DNA from: Sulfurovum sp.
GTDB taxonomy: Bacteria; Campylobacterota; Campylobacteria; Campylobacterales; Sulfurovaceae
Assembly (NCBI GenBank): GCA_027066595.1
Contig: JAMONG010000213.1
Location: forward strand, 1 to 8,183
Reading direction: 5' to 3'
DNA: 8,183 nt
Part shown: in pieces, positions 5,100-8,183 of the stretch
Layout: every line of letters starts with the position of its first letter
Position numbering within the stretch: position 1 is the stretch's first letter
Notes under the pieces: model-generated
Databases searched by the model: none
What the model saw: only the letters and a program-made list of their open reading frames with translations
Told to the model about the DNA's origin: nothing
Program-made: the position numbers and the translations under genes

Positions 5100-6217
5100 T
5101 TAAATCTTTCTTCATTGGTCTCATGTTAATGATACCTTTTTTAAAAACCTATGCTTCGGAGCTTAAAGATTCTGCTTCTTTTGGTTTTGATACCTATACC
5201 GATAACAATGATGTAGAGGTCTACTCTCCTACCTTTGAGCTCTTAAAAACAGTTTCAAAAAACTGGCTTGTGGGAGTTAAGTTACGCATAGACACCATTG
5301 CAGCTGCAAGTATTCGCTACTCGAGTTCTCCTGCACTTATCTCACCAGATGCTCAAGCAACTGCTTCTAAACGTTCAGGTTTTGATGATGTACGTTATGC
5401 CCCAACTGCTTTTGTCAGCTATGATGATGGCGAGAACACAGCAACTGTCGGTGCATACTATTCAACTGAATTAGACTACATAGGTAAAGCTGTGTTTGCC
5501 AACTACACAAGAGAACTCAATCAAGGTAATACAGTTGTAGGCATAGGCTTTTCACAATCAGCAGACACATGGTCACCAAACAACAACCGTACCTTGCCTG
5601 TAGACAATAGAGACGAAAGAAAAATTGACCTCTCTGTCAATCAACTTCTCTCATCCACAGCATCTATACAGTTAGTTTATTCTTATATGTATTCAGAAGG
5701 TTTCTTAGCCTCTCCGTACCCCTATTTAATTCAAAATGGTAGCTTTATCGGTTTTGAGAACTATCCCGATACAAGAACAGGTCATGCCTTTGCTATTAAA
5801 GGGTTAAAATATATTGATGATGCAAATGTAATGAATTTTAGCTACCGTCATTATACAGATGACTGGGATATAGACTCACACACAATCAGTGCAGAGTTAC
5901 TACACGACTTCAATGACAAGTGGATGGTAGGAGCAAGAGCACGTTACTATACACAGTCGGGGTCAAACTTTGCCAAAACATTAGGTGATTACACCCAATC
6001 AGACAAATACGTTGCTTCAGACTACCGTATGACAGCATTTGATTCTTATAATGTTGGGATACCTGTGACGTATAAACCATCTCTAGAGAGTCCATACAGT
6101 GTTTCATTCAGTGTAGACTACTACTGGACAAGCGACAATGACTATATCCAAAACTGGTTTGGAGAGAGTAATATTAAAGCTGTCTATACTACACTACGTA
6201 TAAACTACGACTTTTAA
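5090..6217 (+). CDS. DUF3570-family outer-membrane beta-barrel protein
   Basis: The product has 375 residues: a signal peptide (about 1-22, KTYA cleavage), then a long barrel of alternating strands rich in Tyr, Ser and Asp with short turns, ending in TLRINYDF, a terminal Phe typical of outer-membrane proteins. The opening FGFDTYTDNNDVEVYSP, the LRIDTIAAASI strand and the SGFDDVRYAP segment fit the DUF3570 pattern as I remember it; this family is usually found next to DUF4266 and ApbE. No Cys or haem motif occurs in the mature part, so it is more likely a channel or scaffold than an electron carrier. The start ATG 5090 is set by AAGGAGG and overlaps the DUF4266 gene by 10 bases, suggesting coupled synthesis. 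ApbE follows eight bases after the stop. Confidence 0.87.
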   Translation: MQIIKSFFIGLMLMIPFLKTYASELKDSASFGFDTYTDNNDVEVYSPTFELLKTVSKNWLVGVKLRIDTIAAASIRYSSSPALISPDAQATASKRSGFDDVRYAPTAFVSYDDGENTATVGAYYSTELDYIGKAVFANYTRELNQGNTVVGIGFSQSADTWSPNNNRTLPVDNRDERKIDLSVNQLLSSTASIQLVYSYMYSEGFLASPYPYLIQNGSFIGFENYPDTRTGHAFAIKGLKYIDDANVMNFSYRHYTDDWDIDSHTISAELLHDFNDKWMVGARARYYTQSGSNFAKTLGDYTQSDKYVASDYRMTAFDSYNVGIPVTYKPSLESPYSVSFSVDYYWTSDNDYIQNWFGESNIKAVYTTLRINYDF

Positions 6218-6225
6218 GGAAAAAT

Positions 6226-7143
6226 ATGGCACTTTTTGAGAAGGCACTAGAAGCTAAGGTGATGAGTACACACCTTCTCATAAGAGCCAATGTCTCCAAA
6301 AATATTTTACTCCAAGCACACAAAATAGCGACCGACTTTGAAAGTCGCTACAGTGCTTACAAAGACAACTCATTTTTAAACACCATTAACCAAAATGCAG
6401 GTAAAACTTCTACTCCATGTACACCCCAAGACTATGCACTCTTTAGTGCTTCTATCAAAGCATCCGAGCAAACCCAAGGACTTTTTGATATAAGCATAGG
6501 GGCATTAAGCCATGGAGCCTACCACTTTGGCTTTGACAATGAACAAAAAGCTTCCAAAAAAACGATTCAAACACAAAAAGAGCTAGTAAACTATAAAGAT
6601 ATTGAACTAAGCCATGAAAGCATCATGCTAAAGAAAAAAGGAATGCGTCTAGACCTAGGTGGCATAGGCAAAGGCTATGTAGCAAAACAGATAGCTCTCT
6701 TTCTTGCAAGCAAAGGTGCTAGCAAAATCTTGGTCGATGTAGGCGGAGAGATAGTCACACGAGGCAAATCCTACACCATCGCCCTAAAAGACCCTTTTAA
6801 TGAGGGAAATATGGGCTATATCAAAACCTCTAAGGCAGACCTGTCTATCTCAACAAGTGGAAGCTATGAGCGTTTTATAGACAAAGAAAATCACCATATT
6901 TTAAATACCTCACAAGGTATATCACCTCACCACTACAGTTCCATGACCATCGTACAAAATGGCTGGAACATTGATATGCTTGATGCTTATGCCACAGCAC
7001 TTTTTAACCAAGCTCCTGAGAAAAACATCACCCTAGCCAAAGCGTTAAATATCGCGATGATAACCACTGACACTCATGCCATCACCTCTTTGTTTCAAAT
7101 AGAAAAACTTCATTTAAAGAGTATCACATTTGGGAATAACTAG
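6226..7143 (+). CDS. apbE: ApbE-type FAD:protein FMN transferase, no signal peptide
   Basis: The family transfers FMN from FAD to a Thr or Ser of target proteins, using Mg. This 305-residue copy has the expected landmarks in order: a VMSTHLLIRA strand near the N-terminus, LDLGGIGKGY (142-151), LVDVGGEI (169-176), ISTSGSYERF (208-217), HHILNTSQG (223-231), and the Mg-binding D253-A-Y-A-T257. The usual H-I-x-D-P-x-T-G is altered to H-I-L-N-T-S-Q-G, losing the Asp and Pro. Unlike typical exported lipoprotein ApbE, the fold begins almost at residue 1, with no signal peptide or lipobox. The start is firm: AAGGA lies five bases upstream and the DUF3570 stop is just before it. So the enzyme is probably cytoplasmic, or the operon partner is modified before export. 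The natural candidate substrate is the DUF4266 lipoprotein; not proven. Confidence 0.9.
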   Translation: MALFEKALEAKVMSTHLLIRANVSKNILLQAHKIATDFESRYSAYKDNSFLNTINQNAGKTSTPCTPQDYALFSASIKASEQTQGLFDISIGALSHGAYHFGFDNEQKASKKTIQTQKELVNYKDIELSHESIMLKKKGMRLDLGGIGKGYVAKQIALFLASKGASKILVDVGGEIVTRGKSYTIALKDPFNEGNMGYIKTSKADLSISTSGSYERFIDKENHHILNTSQGISPHHYSSMTIVQNGWNIDMLDAYATALFNQAPEKNITLAKALNIAMITTDTHAITSLFQIEKLHLKSITFGNN

Positions 7144-7161
7144 TATTTCTTCTTTTTTAGA

Positions 7162-7167
7162 TAAAAT
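7162..7167 (+). promoter_or_regulatory. Possible murJ -10 element
   Basis: TAAAAT (within AGATAAAATATCC) is 30 bases before the murJ ATG, in a 53-base gap after apbE. There is no -35 match and no terminator hairpin in the gap; only a T-rich tract (7146-7158). Read-through from apbE into murJ is equally possible. Confidence 0.35.
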
Positions 7168-7196
7168 ATCCTAATCAAACTTATCAAAAGAGCTTC

Positions 7197-8183
7197 ATGA
7201 AACTAAAATCTATCTTCACTAACAGCTTTGGTATACTTCTTTCACGTATCTTCGGATTTATACGTGATGTGGTGATGGCATCTGTTTTGGGTGCGAGTTA
7301 CTGGAGTGATATATTTATTTTGGCAAACAGATTGCCAAACCTTTTTAGAAATATCTTTGCAGAAGGAGCTTTTACCCAGGCTTTTATGCCCTCTTTTGTT
7401 GCATCTTCTAACAAAGGTGTCTTCTCTACAGCTATCTTTTTAAGATTTTCTTTGTTTATTGTTTTTGGTTCATTGGTTGTTACCTTTGCTCCAGAGTACA
7501 TTACTAAACTCCAAGCCATGGGATGGAGTGCCCAGCGTATCGCTGACACAGCTCCACTCACTGCGATTAATTTTTGGTATATGTACCTTATCTTTATCGT
7601 AACCTTTATCGCAACACTTTTGCAGTACAAAGAGCATTTTATGACAACCGCTGCTTCTTCTGTACTTTTAAACATCTCTATGATTGCAGCCCTTTTACTC
7701 TTTATGAAAGAGGATCCCAAAACCATTGCCTATGCCCTAAGTATCTCTGTGCTTGTGGGTGGTGCATTGCAGGTTTTAGTTCATGTTATAGCCCTCTATA
7801 GGCTTAAACTTTCACGACTACTATTTGGTGGATGGAAATACAGAAAAGAGAAAGACATTACAAAAGAGAAGAAAAAGTTTACCTCACTCTTTATTCCTGC
7901 AGTATGGGGTGGGTCTAGTATGCAGATCAACTCTTTTGTAGGGACAATTATCGCTTCATTTTTAGCAACGGGTTCTGTCTCTTACCTTGCATACTCTCAA
8001 CGTATTTTTCAACTCCCTTTGGCTCTATTTGCCATCGCTACGGCTACAGCACTCTTTCCAGGCATTTCAAAGGCACTTAAAAATAAAAATGAAACCCTTG
8101 CATACCAAAATCTAGAAAAAGGCTTTTGGCTTCTAAGCTTTGCCCTAGGGTTTGCCACCATTGGAGGAGCGATACTCTCTGAA
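7197..8183 (+). CDS. murJ: Lipid II flippase MurJ (3' truncated by window)
   Basis: An open frame of 329 codons runs from ATG 7197 off the right edge without a stop. MurJ moves the peptidoglycan precursor lipid II across the inner membrane. The N-terminus carries the MVF/MurJ signature: S16-R17-I-F-G-F-I-R23-D, D38 in W-S-D-I-F, NRLPNLFRNIFAEGAF (44-59, with R51) and the QAFMPSF helix. R269, in AYSQRIFQLP, matches in position the essential Arg 270 of the E. coli enzyme. Multiple hydrophobic helices alternate with a basic cytoplasmic loop (KYRKEKDITKEKKK) in the expected middle position. About 9 of the usual 13-14 membrane helices are in view. A modest ribosome-binding site, AGAG, is four bases upstream. 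In Campylobacter and Helicobacter, as I recall, mviN/murJ also lies close to ruvA and before cysS. Confidence 0.95.
   Translation, partial: MKLKSIFTNSFGILLSRIFGFIRDVVMASVLGASYWSDIFILANRLPNLFRNIFAEGAFTQAFMPSFVASSNKGVFSTAIFLRFSLFIVFGSLVVTFAPEYITKLQAMGWSAQRIADTAPLTAINFWYMYLIFIVTFIATLLQYKEHFMTTAASSVLLNISMIAALLLFMKEDPKTIAYALSISVLVGGALQVLVHVIALYRLKLSRLLFGGWKYRKEKDITKEKKKFTSLFIPAVWGGSSMQINSFVGTIIASFLATGSVSYLAYSQRIFQLPLALFAIATATALFPGISKALKNKNETLAYQNLEKGFWLLSFALGFATIGGAILSE

Noticed and set aside
7298..7801. Open frames on both strands inside murJ
   Set aside because: They are shadows of murJ, which runs through the whole region with clear family motifs.
1..8183. CRISPR arrays, tRNA or rRNA genes, insertion sequences
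   Set aside because: No regularly spaced repeats, cloverleaf-like segments, transposase motifs or terminal inverted repeats were seen; nearly all sequence is accounted for by genes.

Overview
The window is AT-rich and looks like the chromosome of a Campylobacterota (Epsilonproteobacteria) bacterium, probably a free-living Sulfurovum/Sulfurimonas-type sulfur or hydrogen oxidiser. The evidence is the codon usage, the short tightly overlapping genes, the HAMP-less sensor kinase, and the placement of ruvA divergent from murJ, a neighbourhood I recall from Campylobacter and Helicobacter. I ran no searches; family names come from reading the protein sequences.

Layout. (1) Bases 1-136 are the 3' end of a small c-type-cytochrome-like gene, closed by a strong hairpin terminator. 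(2) Bases 190-3112 are a four-gene operon: OmpR-type response regulator, sensor kinase, small exported protein, and outer-membrane beta-barrel with a calcium-binding-type motif. All junctions overlap (14, 4 and 11 bases). The promoter carries an 11-bp-period direct repeat, and the regulator mRNA is probably leaderless. (3) ruvA (3115-3672, minus strand) converges on this operon with 2 bases between the stop codons. (4) The divergent region 3673-3836 holds the ruvA promoter, a perfect 25-bp palindrome, and a second copy of the 11-bp direct repeat at the same distance from a -10 box as in the regulator promoter. It drives a mono-haem lipoprotein (3837-4280) that is a paralogue of the truncated gene at the left edge. 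(5) Bases 4380-7143 are a compact operon: TlpA/ResA-like thioredoxin, DUF4266-type mini-lipoprotein ending in Cys-Gly-Cys-Arg, DUF3570-type outer-membrane barrel, and an ApbE-type FAD:protein FMN transferase. (6) murJ (lipid II flippase) starts at 7197 and runs off the right edge.

How it may fit together. The two-component system probably regulates itself and the haem lipoprotein(s) through the shared direct repeat. The TlpA/DUF4266/DUF3570/ApbE block looks like an envelope redox module: a thiol reductase, a tiny lipoprotein with a conserved Cys tail, a barrel, and a flavin-attaching enzyme. Its function is unknown to me. It is the best candidate here for an undescribed system, and it sits as an accessory block between the housekeeping genes ruvA and murJ.

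There is no gene-free stretch longer than 300 bases. I saw no tRNA, rRNA, CRISPR or insertion sequence.
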